Shown: in pieces, positions 35,179 through 43,984 of the stretch
Layout of the letters: each line of letters starts with the position of its first letter
Numbering within the stretch: position 1 is the stretch's first letter
IMG/VR virus record: IMGVR_UViG_3300014838_001974
Coordinates: 1-59,432 of that record
Origin: a virus
Strand: one strand, 5' to 3'
DNA length: 59,432 nucleotides
The notes under the pieces: generated by a model
What the model was told of the DNA's origin: nothing
Seen by the model: the letters and a program-made list of their open reading frames with translations, nothing else
Database searches by the model: none
Translations under genes and position numbers: made by a program

Positions 35179-36953
35179 CAGACCACCAGGAAGCCGCGCT
35201 TCTCATAGACGGACGGTCCGCCATTCGACGGTTCCGGATTCAGCGACATCAGATGCGCGGCGTTGAACAGCGCCACCAAGGGGTCGATCTTTCCGAACCC
35301 GGCTTCCTCGCGCGCGATGCGCGAAGCGGTCGAGGTTAAGACCACTTGCGCATTGCCGACGCACCAGTTGAGCAGCTCGGAGCCGCAGTGAAGGAACGTC
35401 CGGTCGCCGAGCTTGCGCTCAAGGGTCTTGAAGGCCCCCATCAGGCCGATGCCCTGCCGGACCGCGTCGAGCGTCTCGGCGTCCTGCGTAATATCGATCT
35501 TCGCCAGCGCATCGACGATGCCGCCAATGCCGGCGGCGTCGACGCCAACCTGGGCGAGTAGTCCAAAGTCCCTTACCTTCACCACAAGATCGACGATGTA
35601 CTGGATATCATCGGGCAGCGGCGGATCGTAACCGTCCGGCAGCTTCGTCATATCCACGCCGGCGAACCCGTCGACGAAGCAGAATTCCGTCAGCGTGCCT
35701 TCCTTCTTGAAGCGATTGTAGTCCTCGGTGTTGGCCTTGCGCCGTTCGGCACCGATGTCCGAGATGAAGGCGTGCGCCCAGCCCAGCCAGCGTTTGGTCT
35801 TCTTCTCGCGCCCGATCACGCCGATGCCGAGCAGGTCGTCATTGCCGCCGCCGTCGAGGCCGATCGTGACGACTTCGCTGCGCTCCAGCAGCGTCTCCAG
35901 TGTCAACGTCGGGTCGATGCCGCGGTCCCAGACTTCGGCGCCGGCCCAGCCGTCGGCGCGCTGCGACATGCCGGCCTGGACGTTGAGAAACTTCGCATCC
36001 CAGTCGATGACAGAAGCTTTGCCGGCGCGCAGCGCCTCGGCGCGCTTACCCTTGAGAAAGACCGGATCGACCGACTTGCTCCAGTTCGGATTAGGGATGT
36101 ACCAGTTATCGAAGTTCTCATAGGCCTTCGACTTGATCATCTCCTCCGGAAATTCGTAGATGATCGGCAGACTCTGCGGGTCGACCAGCTTGCCGTCGCG
36201 GATATCGCGAAAATCCTTCAGCTTCTGGTCGAAGATACCGGATGGTGGCTTCGGCGACTGCGTCGTCAGATAAATCACGAAGCCTTCGGGTCGCGAATTC
36301 AGTCCTCCCTCCGCTTCGCGGATCATCGATTCCGCGTTGGCGCGCATGCCGAACAGCCAGAGTTCGTCGATCAAGAGGCCAATCGTCTTCTTGCCCGACA
36401 CCGTCTCGCTGTCGGCCGCGGCGACCTTGAGGAAAGCTCCCGTAGTGCGATGGGTGATCAGCCGCTGGCTGTCCTGGACGTGCAGCAGGCTGGTCAGCTT
36501 CTCGTCGGCGCGGATCATGTCGCGCGCCGGGAAAAACGAATTGTCCGCGACCTCCTTGGTCGGCGCCAGGATGTAGAACTCGCCGCTCTCGCGCCAATTG
36601 CGCATCAAGGCGGTCACCATGATGCCGGCGGCCAAGGTCGACTTGGTATTTTTCTTGCCAACGCAAAGGAAGAAATATCGGATCAGTCTGCGACCGAGAT
36701 TGGCCGCGCCGGATATACCCTCTGCGTCATAGGAACCGAACAGCGCGCGCGGTAGGTCATAAACCCACGGCAGGCAGCACTCTTCGATGGTGGGGCGTCC
36801 AGGCACATCGACGATGTGCAGGTCTCGGAAAATCGATAGCGCAGCTTCTGCCTCATCGGGAAAAAGCGCATCGAACGTCACCAGCGATTGCCGATTGACG
36901 ATGCGTTCTTTCCAGTCGGGGCATGCTGTCGACCAGCTCGGCACAAAATTCAT
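35178..36953 (-). CDS. Terminase large subunit
   Basis: A 591-residue DNA packaging motor. Walker A-like GKKNTKST at 99-106, Walker B GLLIDELW with Asp196-Glu197, and coupling motif TTQSPKPPSG in the ATPase half; the nuclease half contains GLDGGGNDD and VDAAGIGG acid residues. It is of the HK97/cos-type group often associated with an HNH partner. It overlaps both small subunit and portal genes. Confidence 0.9.
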   Translation of the reverse strand: MNFVPSWSTACPDWKERIVNRQSLVTFDALFPDEAEAALSIFRDLHIVDVPGRPTIEECCLPWVYDLPRALFGSYDAEGISGAANLGRRLIRYFFLCVGKKNTKSTLAAGIMVTALMRNWRESGEFYILAPTKEVADNSFFPARDMIRADEKLTSLLHVQDSQRLITHRTTGAFLKVAAADSETVSGKKTIGLLIDELWLFGMRANAESMIREAEGGLNSRPEGFVIYLTTQSPKPPSGIFDQKLKDFRDIRDGKLVDPQSLPIIYEFPEEMIKSKAYENFDNWYIPNPNWSKSVDPVFLKGKRAEALRAGKASVIDWDAKFLNVQAGMSQRADGWAGAEVWDRGIDPTLTLETLLERSEVVTIGLDGGGNDDLLGIGVIGREKKTKRWLGWAHAFISDIGAERRKANTEDYNRFKKEGTLTEFCFVDGFAGVDMTKLPDGYDPPLPDDIQYIVDLVVKVRDFGLLAQVGVDAAGIGGIVDALAKIDITQDAETLDAVRQGIGLMGAFKTLERKLGDRTFLHCGSELLNWCVGNAQVVLTSTASRIAREEAGFGKIDPLVALFNAAHLMSLNPEPSNGGPSVYEKRGFLVV

Positions 36954-37582
36954 TGCACCGTTCCGGTTCGCATCGAGCCGGGCGGCGGCGGCGGCGCATA
37001 TTTGCCGGCGGCAGCGTTCCGGGCGACGACGGCGGCCTCTTCCTTCTTGCCGAGTGCCTTCGGCTGCAGGCCTTCCGGCACCTTAGCGACCTGGACGGTC
37101 CCCACTCCCCGATCGAGCAGCGACTTCGCCGCCGAAACCCTCGCGCCCTCTGTTTCGCCGCGCGTGGCGATCGAGCCAAGTACCTCGATCGCCAGGTTGG
37201 CGTACTTCCTCGCCTCGACGCGGATCTCATCGCCGACGACAGCTGCTGGCCGGATGCCTCCGAACAGTGAGAGCTGCGAGAGGCCGCCGACGTCGACGGA
37301 CGGCTTGCCATAGCCGCGGTCGAGGATGGCGTTCGCGGCGTTCACCTTCGCGGTCTCGCTCTTGCCGTGGCAGAGCTGCTTCACCAGCGAGGCGATCGCG
37401 CCGCGCGAATACGCCTGAGCCGTCGACTCGATGTCGTCGGGCGCTGGAGCCGCCAGCGCCGCTTCCAGGTCGAGCGCCGGCAGTGCCGACGTGGCCTTGT
37501 GACCTTTCGGCTTCCGGCCGGCGCCAGGGCGGCTGCCGCCACGCTTCGACTTGGCCGGCGCCGCACTGGCGCTCTTGCTCAT
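36950..37582 (-). CDS. Terminase small subunit-like DNA-binding protein
   Basis: A 210-residue basic protein, N-terminus SKRGGSRPGAGRKPKGH as in the P27-like small terminases, then Ala-rich helical repeats (ARVSAAKSLLDRG, TAKVNAANAILDRGYGKP) that appear twice, suggesting two copies of a helical unit. It is coupled to the large subunit by ATGA. It recognises the packaging site. Confidence 0.75.
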   Translation of the reverse strand: MSKSASAAPAKSKRGGSRPGAGRKPKGHKATSALPALDLEAALAAPAPDDIESTAQAYSRGAIASLVKQLCHGKSETAKVNAANAILDRGYGKPSVDVGGLSQLSLFGGIRPAAVVGDEIRVEARKYANLAIEVLGSIATRGETEGARVSAAKSLLDRGVGTVQVAKVPEGLQPKALGKKEEAAVVARNAAAGKYAPPPPPGSMRTGTVQ

Positions 37583-37597
37583 GGGGCCGTTTGATTT

Positions 37598-37624
37598 CTT
37601 TGATTGTGCTTTGAATAATCAAAG
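37598..37624. promoter_or_regulatory. Inverted repeat upstream of terminase small subunit
   Basis: CTTTGATT (37598-37605) and AATCAAAG (37617-37624) with an 11-base loop in the 119-base gap before the terminase genes. It is AT-rich in a GC-rich region and could be an operator, promoter element or part of the cos/pac site. Function unknown. Confidence 0.35.
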
Positions 37625-37701
37625 CTCTGGGCTCAGAAAAAAGTTTTGCGCGTGACTATGTGGCGGGTTGCAGGGCGGGTTATTGTAAGGAAATAAACCC
37701 C

Positions 37702-38028
37702 CTACCCCCTTGCGCGGTCGAATGCTGCGGACGCTGTCTTCCTGGCATGGCAGAAGGAGCAACGAAGCATGATGTTCACGGGGTCGAGCAGCGCGCCACC
37801 ATCCTTGATCTCTTGGACATGGTCGCCAAAGATGCGGACACCGTCCCGTGGTTTTGAGGGATCGTGCTCAGTATCCTCGCAGCGCCGCCCCCGTTGCCTG
37901 ATGAGCTTTGCTATCAGGGCCTTCCATTCCTTCGACAGATAGAACGGATCGGCTCGCTTCTCGCGAACGACGACCGGGCCGCAATGTGTGGACGGTCGCA
38001 GCTTGCGACCGATGGTACGTAGTTTCAC
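37702..38028 (-). CDS. HNH endonuclease of the packaging module
   Basis: A 108-residue HNH nuclease. GRRCED, GDHVQEIKDGGALLDPVNIML and RCSFCHARKT supply the Asp-His, Asn and His plus two CxxC-type zinc ligands. GTG start at 38028 with AAGG about 7 bases upstream. HNH proteins beside terminase genes are needed for specific cos cleavage in HK97-like phages, the likely role here. Confidence 0.85.
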   Translation of the reverse strand: MKLRTIGRKLRPSTHCGPVVVREKRADPFYLSKEWKALIAKLIRQRGRRCEDTEHDPSKPRDGVRIFGDHVQEIKDGGALLDPVNIMLRCSFCHARKTASAAFDRARG

Positions 38029-38049
38029 CGGACGCCTTCGGGAAAGATC

Positions 38050-38077
38050 GGCTCGCCTGCATTGCCGCAGGCGAGCC
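38050..38077 (-). terminator. Stem-loop C in the nusG-like / late operon spacer
   Basis: GGCTCGCCTGC (38050-38060) and GCAGGCGAGCC (38067-38077), 11 bp perfect, hexaloop. On the minus strand it is followed by GATCTTTCC, a weak U-tract, and ends 21 bases before the HNH start. It could be a terminator or cover the ribosome-binding site. Confidence 0.5.
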
Positions 38078-38153
38078 AGTCTGGGGAGGAAACGCCCAAG
38101 ATGGGCAGCGGCTATTCAAAACGTTTGCCGCACACCCTACGCCAAACGAAAAC

Positions 38154-38181
38154 GCCGCCCGCAGCGTGAACTGCGGACGGC
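38154..38181 (-). terminator. Stem-loop B (terminator-like) in the nusG-like / late operon spacer
   Basis: On the minus strand GCCGTCCGCAG pairs with CTGCGGGCGGC (one G-U pair) over a hexaloop, followed by GTTTTCGTTT. A reasonable intrinsic terminator. Confidence 0.6.
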
Positions 38182-38223
38182 GCGGTATTGCCCTCGGGAA
38201 GATGCTGGTAACCTATCAAAGCA

Positions 38224-38249
38224 AAAGCCCCGCGCGACGGCGGGGCTTT
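38224..38249 (-). terminator. Stem-loop A: strong intrinsic terminator after the nusG-like gene
   Basis: AAAGCCCCGC and GCGGGGCTTT pair perfectly (10 bp, hexaloop CGTCGC on the minus strand), followed by TGCTTTG after a run of four T. It stands 52 bases after the antiterminator gene stop. The stem is symmetric, so it can also act on plus-strand transcripts. Confidence 0.75.
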
Positions 38250-38301
38250 GTGTTCCAATGCAGCAGCAGCCCGGGTGGTTAGGGGGTGGCTGCAGGGGTG
38301 G

Positions 38302-38979
38302 CTAGATCTTTTCGATGTCGGAAAGAGAAAGCACAACCCGTGTCGATCGTCCGAACAGATCGACCAGTAGATGAACGCGAACTGAGTCGTCAAGATCTTC
38401 CAGCGCTGCGTTTACCATTTGCTGGGAATTGAGCACCGGCAATTCCTCGATCGTGCCGGGAAACGAGGCAAACGGCCCGTTGGCGACGCGAACGCGCTCG
38501 CCTAGGATGTAGGGCATTTCGAACAGCCTGGTGACCGCTGGCACCGCGCCGGCGACCTCGAGGCCCTGAATTTCGGCAATCATCTTCCACGGCACTTCGA
38601 CCGGCAGGTTGTTGGCACAGACCAGCCCGCGAATGTGGGTCATCTTGAAGATCTCGCGCCAGCGCTCGCCGGCTTGCGAATAGTCGATGAAGGCATAGCC
38701 GGGAAAAAACGGTTCGATCTTTTCCCGCATCGGTTTGATCGGCGACTTGCGCTGCGCCTTCGAAAGCGTATTGCGCGGCACCGGCTTCAGGCTCCTGATC
38801 AGCGGCCGGTACAACTCGATCTGCAGCCGGCGCAGAAAATCGACGCCCGCGCCGTCAAGACCATCGCTGATCTGCACAAGATGCCAGATTTTCGCGGCTG
38901 GCGACGTCGAGGCACTTTTGGCTGTTTCGACATAACCGACCACCTGGCCTTTTTGGTAACTCTGGTCCCGCACGTTCAT
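38302..38979 (-). CDS. NusG-family processive antiterminator, phage type
   Basis: A 225-residue NusG paralogue; ATG at 38979 with GGAG 7 bases upstream. The N-terminal NGN domain ends with EPFFPGYAFIDY (89-100), the RNA polymerase-binding signature; the KOW linker is GERVRVANGPFASFPGTIEE (160-179), and the end VRVHLLVDLFGRSTRVVLSLSDIEKI is the standard NusG C-terminal strand pattern. It is a specialised NusG (RfaH/LoaP-like role) between the early and late operons and probably lets RNA polymerase pass the stem-loops downstream. The regulatory link is inferred from position. Confidence 0.85.
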   Translation of the reverse strand: MNVRDQSYQKGQVVGYVETAKSASTSPAAKIWHLVQISDGLDGAGVDFLRRLQIELYRPLIRSLKPVPRNTLSKAQRKSPIKPMREKIEPFFPGYAFIDYSQAGERWREIFKMTHIRGLVCANNLPVEVPWKMIAEIQGLEVAGAVPAVTRLFEMPYILGERVRVANGPFASFPGTIEELPVLNSQQMVNAALEDLDDSVRVHLLVDLFGRSTRVVLSLSDIEKI

Positions 38980-39323
38980 GATCAATCTCCAACATCTCGA
39001 TTTCCCCTCGATTTGCTGGCCTTCCGGCAACTGCCGGTCTCACTCACTTCGAAACGGTTCCTGCCGAGAACCGTTTTTGGTTGTTCCAGATCAGAACAAC
39101 CAAACTTGGGAGGGTTTGGGAGGGTCACTGACAATCATTTTAGAAACCCTCCCGGTTAGAAACCCTTGGTACACAGGCCGTTCTAAGATCATTTTATCAA
39201 AATGGGTGGATCGGGTGGATTATTGCAGTTCATGTTCCGTGTGCGCCTGCGCCCGCGCGCATGTACATAGAGAAAAATCCACCCAATCCGCCCAACCCTC
39301 CCGAACGCAATCAATTCAACGGC
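38980..39323. promoter_or_regulatory. 344-base spacer upstream of the nusG-like gene, rich in inverted G/C-run repeats
   Basis: No convincing gene. Visible: an 8-bp inverted repeat GGTTGTTC/GAACAACC (39079-39086 and 39094-39101); a stem AAACGGTTC/GAACCGTTT ending in T5 near 39052-39077; GGGAGGGTTT (39108) facing AAACCCTCCC (39144); GGGTGGAT repeats (39205-39221) facing AATCCACCC (39277-39285); and ATCCGCCCAACCCTCCC (39286-39302), which is a 16/17 inverted copy of 39351-39367 inside the next gene. It could hold the late promoter, an antitermination recognition site, or a replication origin. Confidence 0.5.
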
Positions 39324-39776
39324 TTATTTTCCAGTTTCCCTCCCGATTTTGGGAGGGTCGGGCGGATCGATCGGAGGTGGAAGCGTGCGATCCAACTTTT
39401 GCCGTGCACATTGCTGGTTGAAAACAATGGCCGGATCGACGTCCGGGTCATCGTCGCTGCAAAAATGAGAAGTCATTTCGAGGATGATGATGTCGCGCAC
39501 CCGCGTCGCATAGTGAAACCATTCTCCGTGCGAGTGGTGCTGCTCTATGCGCTTGTGAATGGCTCTTTCCCTCCGCTCGTTGCCGTCCAGCTCTGCTATC
39601 AGCTCCAGCCGCGTAGGCGAGCCGACCTGAAGGGTCGCCAGGCGTTTCTGCGGCCGGAGCGCCACCCCGCATTTTACCAGGCCAGTGGTCTTGCAGAGGA
39701 TGAAATAGACTTTGACGCGAAGCTCTCGCCCGTCGGGCTTGAGCACTTGAACGCGTCGTTTTTCAGAACTCGACAT
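39324..39776 (-). CDS. GIY-YIG / T5orf172-like nuclease-family protein
   Basis: A 150-residue protein with VYFILCKTTGLVKCGVA (GIY and YIG strands), RLATLQVGSP, and a late ERAIHKRI with the expected Glu region, followed by HGEWFHYA. It resembles T5orf172/MUG113-type GIY-YIG domains, which have lost or altered catalysis in many cases. The ATG at 39776 has AAGGA 9 bases upstream, better than the ATG at 39785. The C-terminus LPPPIDPPDPPKIG is encoded by the G-run repeat of the adjacent spacer. Confidence 0.65.
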   Translation of the reverse strand: MSSSEKRRVQVLKPDGRELRVKVYFILCKTTGLVKCGVALRPQKRLATLQVGSPTRLELIAELDGNERRERAIHKRIEQHHSHGEWFHYATRVRDIIILEMTSHFCSDDDPDVDPAIVFNQQCARQKLDRTLPPPIDPPDPPKIGRETGK

Positions 39777-41997
39777 CGCCCACATCCTTCTCTGCAGCCT
39801 TCTTGCCGTTCTGGTCGATCTTCACCGGTTGACCGTCGCTGTCGACGAAGTCATGCACATACCGAATCAGCTTGATGTCAACGAACCACGTGACATCGGA
39901 ATGCTTGCGTTTATAACCGCGCTCTTCCATCGCGAGCGAGAAGCCTTTTTGCTTCCATGCCGTTTCGCCGGACGATTTGCACCAGGCTTCGAACACCTGA
40001 TAGAGCACGCTCGACTGCACGCGCTCGCCGGGACTGTCTTCGACGCACATCGACAGAAAGCGACCGAGCGGATCGGACGACGAGCGGTATTCGGCGGTCG
40101 CCTGCGTCACCGCTTCCGGCTCGATCAGCCCCTTGTCGCACCATAGGCGCAGGCCATCGAGCAGCCGGTTGAGAATACCGCTCGCCTCGGCGCGTAGCTT
40201 TTCCGGCAGGTGGATGTCGCGCTCTTCCTTGGGGATGGTGACATTGAACGGCACCTGCCGCAGCCGGCGCCAGATCCCTTCATCGGCGCCGGAAATGCCG
40301 GGGCGGTAATTGCCGGAGATCGTCATCTTGAACTGCGGATAGAACTTGAAGAAATCGCGGTTGAGGTGCCGCGCCTGGATCGGTTCGCCGCCAGTGATCA
40401 GCTTGAGCATGGCTTCCGCGAGCCGCGAATTCTTTTCCGGCTCCGAGGTCCGCAACATCCGAACGCCGGGCAGGATGGCGAGATCCGGCGTCGCTTGGCC
40501 GGCGTTGCGCGATTTACCGTGGTCGAGGAAGGTCTCGATCGGCACCGTCTCGCCATAGTCGCCGGCGACGTAGGACACCACGTCGACCAGCACCGATTTG
40601 CCGTTGGCACCCTTGCCGTAGAGAAACATCAGTTTCTGCTCGGTGACGTCGCCGGTCAGCGACAGGCCGAACCATTGATGCAGGAAAACCCGCATCGGCT
40701 CCAGCGGTTGCACGCGCCCGATGAACTTGTCGTAAAGCGGGCATTCGGCTTTCGGATCGTAATCGACCGGCGAAATCTTGGTGATGAGATCGCCCGGATC
40801 GTGCGTCTGGAAGCTGACGTAATCGCCATCGCTCTTCCGCGCCACCACCAGCGTGCCGTTATTAACGTTGATCTTCATCTTGTCGGCATCGAGCTTTTCG
40901 ACGCCGATCGCGAAATACGGCGCGCCGCGCTTGGACAGCGCGCCGAGCTTGTTGAGCGCTTCCGAGGCGCGGCCCCAGCTCGCGATCTTGTCGGAATACA
41001 TCGTCTTGTTGCCGTCGCGATCGGTCTTGAACACAAAATCGCGCGCGCCGGTCGGGTGTGAGATCGCATCCTTGTCGCCGCTTTCGCGAACCTCGTCCGC
41101 CTCGTCCTGAATCGCGCGCACCGTGTCATGTTCGGCGATCTTGACCAGATCGTCGGCGCCGTCGCGGCTCCAGCGCTTGCCGTCCCAGGCGAGCCAGCCC
41201 AGCGCCGGGCACCACAGCAACTTATCGAGATAGCGCTCACGAAACCGTTCGGCATTGCCGAGGTCGGTGAGCGGGAAAAAAGCCAGCCGCATGTTGCGAC
41301 GTCGTTCGGTTTCCACAGCGCGTGGCGGCTTGCCTTTTCCATTGGCGCCATTTGCTGACGACGTCGCGCTCGCTCCGTCGGCTCGGGCGCTCCCCCCTGC
41401 ACCCCCCGCAGCAGAAGCATCCGGCGACAATGCTCCCGTTTGGGAGGGTATGTCCGATTCGCCTCCCTCGTTGGGGGGCGCGGGGGCGGCGACAAAAAAG
41501 GACGACGACAATGGCGCCGAAACATCCGCGGCCTGGTCGACAACGGAGGAAGGAACATGGTCGGCCGCTTCACGCGGCCGCCTTTCTGAATGAGGTGCAC
41601 GAAGCGTCGCAAGAGCGACGCCGCGCACCTCCGATAGATCGCGAGGCTGTTTCTTGCCGAGCTTCACGCCGTCCGCGATCGTCTTTTTGACCGCCTTCAA
41701 ACCGTCGTCGCGGATCAGGCCGCACGCGCCGGCGCCCTCCACCAGCATCTCCCTGGCAAAGCCCTCGTTCAGCGCGCCGGCGGCCGCGAGCTGGCCCAGG
41801 CGCTGCGCGGCGCCCGACAGCACCAGGCCCCTCGCCTCATCGGTGGCCTCGCGCACAGCTAAGATCGCCGCGTCGAGCTCGGCGAGGCCGAGCCGGCGGA
41901 TCGCCTCGGCGCGAGCTGCCGGATCCTCCGGCGGAGCGTCGACGAAGATTGGCGCCGCGTCGACGATCGCTAGGATGGCATTGGCGCCGGCGTTCAT
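39763..41997 (-). CDS. D5-type primase-helicase (SF3 / P4-like)
   Basis: A 744-residue replication protein; the ATG at 41997 overlaps the Dam-gene stop (ATGA). Residues about 1-235 are a low-complexity regulatory part; 240-440 match the D5_N region (WLAWDGKRW, GTLVVARKS), and the SF3 helicase core has Walker A GKGANGKS near 461-468, LRTSEPEKNSRL and a sensor in ISGNYRPGISGADEGIWRR. The C-terminus is a winged-helix domain. Works with the CHC2 primase two genes upstream. Confidence 0.9.
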   Translation of the reverse strand: MNAGANAILAIVDAAPIFVDAPPEDPAARAEAIRRLGLAELDAAILAVREATDEARGLVLSGAAQRLGQLAAAGALNEGFAREMLVEGAGACGLIRDDGLKAVKKTIADGVKLGKKQPRDLSEVRGVALATLRAPHSERRPREAADHVPSSVVDQAADVSAPLSSSFFVAAPAPPNEGGESDIPSQTGALSPDASAAGGAGGSARADGASATSSANGANGKGKPPRAVETERRRNMRLAFFPLTDLGNAERFRERYLDKLLWCPALGWLAWDGKRWSRDGADDLVKIAEHDTVRAIQDEADEVRESGDKDAISHPTGARDFVFKTDRDGNKTMYSDKIASWGRASEALNKLGALSKRGAPYFAIGVEKLDADKMKINVNNGTLVVARKSDGDYVSFQTHDPGDLITKISPVDYDPKAECPLYDKFIGRVQPLEPMRVFLHQWFGLSLTGDVTEQKLMFLYGKGANGKSVLVDVVSYVAGDYGETVPIETFLDHGKSRNAGQATPDLAILPGVRMLRTSEPEKNSRLAEAMLKLITGGEPIQARHLNRDFFKFYPQFKMTISGNYRPGISGADEGIWRRLRQVPFNVTIPKEERDIHLPEKLRAEASGILNRLLDGLRLWCDKGLIEPEAVTQATAEYRSSSDPLGRFLSMCVEDSPGERVQSSVLYQVFEAWCKSSGETAWKQKGFSLAMEERGYKRKHSDVTWFVDIKLIRYVHDFVDSDGQPVKIDQNGKKAAEKDVGDVEF

Positions 41998-42767
41998 GCG
42001 GCGACCCACTGATCGCGGCCGACGCTCTTGCCGGCTCCGCGTTGAAGCGTCTGTCTTAGCTTGGCCTGCCAGTTGGGATTCGATTTGGTGCGAGGATGAT
42101 CTCGAAACGCTCGATAGAGTTCCGAAACCGCGACAGGACCGTCGTGCGCAGCCAATATGTCCGCGACGAGTTCCCGCCAGGTCGCGTCGCTAAACGCATC
42201 GATCAAAACGAACCGCTGAAATAGCAGCGGATCGAAACGGCCGAACAAGCCTTTGCCGAGTTCGGCTCCCTCGAATGGCGCTGGCAGAGCGGAAAGCGCG
42301 TCGCTGTCCTCAAAGCCGAAAGCCGCCAGCACAACTGGCGCGCCTGAATTCGCGCTTTTGCCGAAATATTTTGATGTCGGTTTAGTAATGATCTGCGGCG
42401 ACCCGTCCCGCCGGCAGAAAATCACCCGGCCGGCGATCCAAAACAGCGCTGTTGCGCTGTCGCGCATGATATTGAACCAATCGGTCTCAGTCCGCGCGTG
42501 CACCAGGATGATGCCGCGATTGTGAGCCGCCATTCGACGAATCCACGCGGCAATCTGGAAACGATGAAACGGCGGGTTTAGCCAAACTCGATCGAACCAG
42601 GGCAGTTTCAAACCATCGTCGGCTTCCGTATAGGTCACGCTCGCCGTGTCCCAAGGCCGGGGATCGTTGCCACAGGGATCGAGATCGAATTTACCCAACG
42701 GGTCAAGAATGCGCCGCGGCGTCAGATGAACCTGGCTCTTTCCAATGGGCGTCTGATGCATACTCAC
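41994..42767 (-). CDS. Phage DNA N6-adenine methyltransferase (Dam-type)
   Basis: A 257-residue protein. LDPCGNDPRPW, TYTEADDGLKLPW and the catalytic NPPF (residues about 63-66) are the phage Dam (DNA_N6adenine_MTase) signature; AAWIRRMAA, FWIAGRVIF and PVVLAAFG follow. A 90-residue C-terminal extension (VADILAAHDGPVAVSELYRAF) looks like a winged-helix add-on. GTG 42767 gives a GTGA overlap; the ATG at 42761 is an alternative. Likely modifies phage DNA against restriction. Confidence 0.85.
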   Translation of the reverse strand: MSMHQTPIGKSQVHLTPRRILDPLGKFDLDPCGNDPRPWDTASVTYTEADDGLKLPWFDRVWLNPPFHRFQIAAWIRRMAAHNRGIILVHARTETDWFNIMRDSATALFWIAGRVIFCRRDGSPQIITKPTSKYFGKSANSGAPVVLAAFGFEDSDALSALPAPFEGAELGKGLFGRFDPLLFQRFVLIDAFSDATWRELVADILAAHDGPVAVSELYRAFRDHPRTKSNPNWQAKLRQTLQRGAGKSVGRDQWVAA

Positions 42768-43984
42768 GCCGCCTCGCCCCGCAGCACATCGTTAAAATCC
42801 CGCCCCGCCGGCGCGAACGCGATCCGAATGCTGCGGCCGAGCTTTGCGTAGCGGCGCGCCGCCCGCTCCATCGCGCATTCGGTCAACAGCGGCTCGCTGT
42901 CGCCGTCGCCGAGCAGGATCAGTTCCTCGACGCTGTCAGGAATCGACAAACCAATGTCGTCCGGATCCGGATAGCGATCGGGCACCGTCATGGCGCGCCC
43001 GTTCGGCCGCTTCAGGGTCGGGTGCGGAATGGCGCGGATCGCCCGGCCGGCGAGATTGCCAAGGTCGCCGGCGGCCCAGAATTCGGTGTCGGTCGTGGCG
43101 CGGCCGGCAATCTTGAAGGCCGTCCATACCGCCAGCACGGTCTCGATCCCTTCGCCGATGATCAGCGCTCGCGGCGAGGGATTCAGCGACGTCACCGTGA
43201 TATGGGCGCCGCTTTTAGAACCGCGCATCTTTTTCGAATTCAGCACCTCGCCGGTCGCGGGATCCGCAAGTTCGATCTTGCGGAACAGCCGCAAGGTCTG
43301 CTGCTCGGCCTCGACGAATTCAAGCTGGGCGCCGTAATCTTCCAGCCAGGTCGTATGCAGGCCGCCGAAGGTGCCGTCGGCGCGGATGAAGGCGCCGAGC
43401 ATCGCGGGGCCGGCATGGATCTGCCGCGGCGACGTGTGGCCCCTCGAATCGATCACCTCGCCATGCCAGTACGGCGCCGCGGGCAGATAGCGCAGGCCTG
43501 GGCATGATGCCGGCAGCTGCAGGCCGCGGCCTCTGAGATAGCCCTCGACCGGCGTTCCGGCGAGATCCTTGACGGCCGACTTCCACATCCGGTTGAGGCG
43601 CTTGCGCTCGGCCTCGCGATACCCCGCGGCGGTTTTTTCGCGCTGCAGGCGCTTGCGCTCCCGCTCCTCGAACAGCTTCTGGGCGGCCGCCGGATCCGGC
43701 GTAGCGCGACCGCCGAGCCGCTCGATGCTGCCGAGGAAATCGCAACCCTCGACCAGCTGCACCAGGCGGATGACGTCGCCGCCGTCCTGACAGACCGCGC
43801 AGACCCAGCTCTCGCCATTGTCGAGGATCTCGAAGCGCTGCGACGTCACCCGGCCGCCGCAGATCGGGCACGGGCCGACCAGGCGGCCGCCGACGCGGCG
43901 CAGCTTGACATAGCCGCCGGCGATGTCGGCCAGCGGATTGCGCGCCTTGATGTCGTCGAGGTCCTGCGGGGTGAAGCGGCTCAC
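42764..43984 (-). CDS. CHC2 zinc-finger / Toprim primase
   Basis: A 406-residue DnaG-type primase. Zinc ligands Cys39, Cys42, Cys62 and Cys65 (CPICGG...CAVC); Toprim acids in IIGEGIETVL, LILLGDGDSE and the ending AFAPAGRDFNDVL, as in phage/plasmid primases. It lacks a helicase domain, which the D5 protein supplies. Confidence 0.9.
   Translation of the reverse strand: MSRFTPQDLDDIKARNPLADIAGGYVKLRRVGGRLVGPCPICGGRVTSQRFEILDNGESWVCAVCQDGGDVIRLVQLVEGCDFLGSIERLGGRATPDPAAAQKLFEERERKRLQREKTAAGYREAERKRLNRMWKSAVKDLAGTPVEGYLRGRGLQLPASCPGLRYLPAAPYWHGEVIDSRGHTSPRQIHAGPAMLGAFIRADGTFGGLHTTWLEDYGAQLEFVEAEQQTLRLFRKIELADPATGEVLNSKKMRGSKSGAHITVTSLNPSPRALIIGEGIETVLAVWTAFKIAGRATTDTEFWAAGDLGNLAGRAIRAIPHPTLKRPNGRAMTVPDRYPDPDDIGLSIPDSVEELILLGDGDSEPLLTECAMERAARRYAKLGRSIRIAFAPAGRDFNDVLRGEAA

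Noticed and set aside
38112-38393. 93-codon minus-strand ORF in the spacer after the nusG-like gene
   Set aside because: It crosses two terminator-like stem-loops and the end of the antiterminator gene, and the product is not protein-like.
39261-39875. Plus-strand ORF with NPPNPPNPP start near the repeat spacer
   Set aside because: Product of the C-run repeats and antisense to the GIY-YIG gene; no domain visible.
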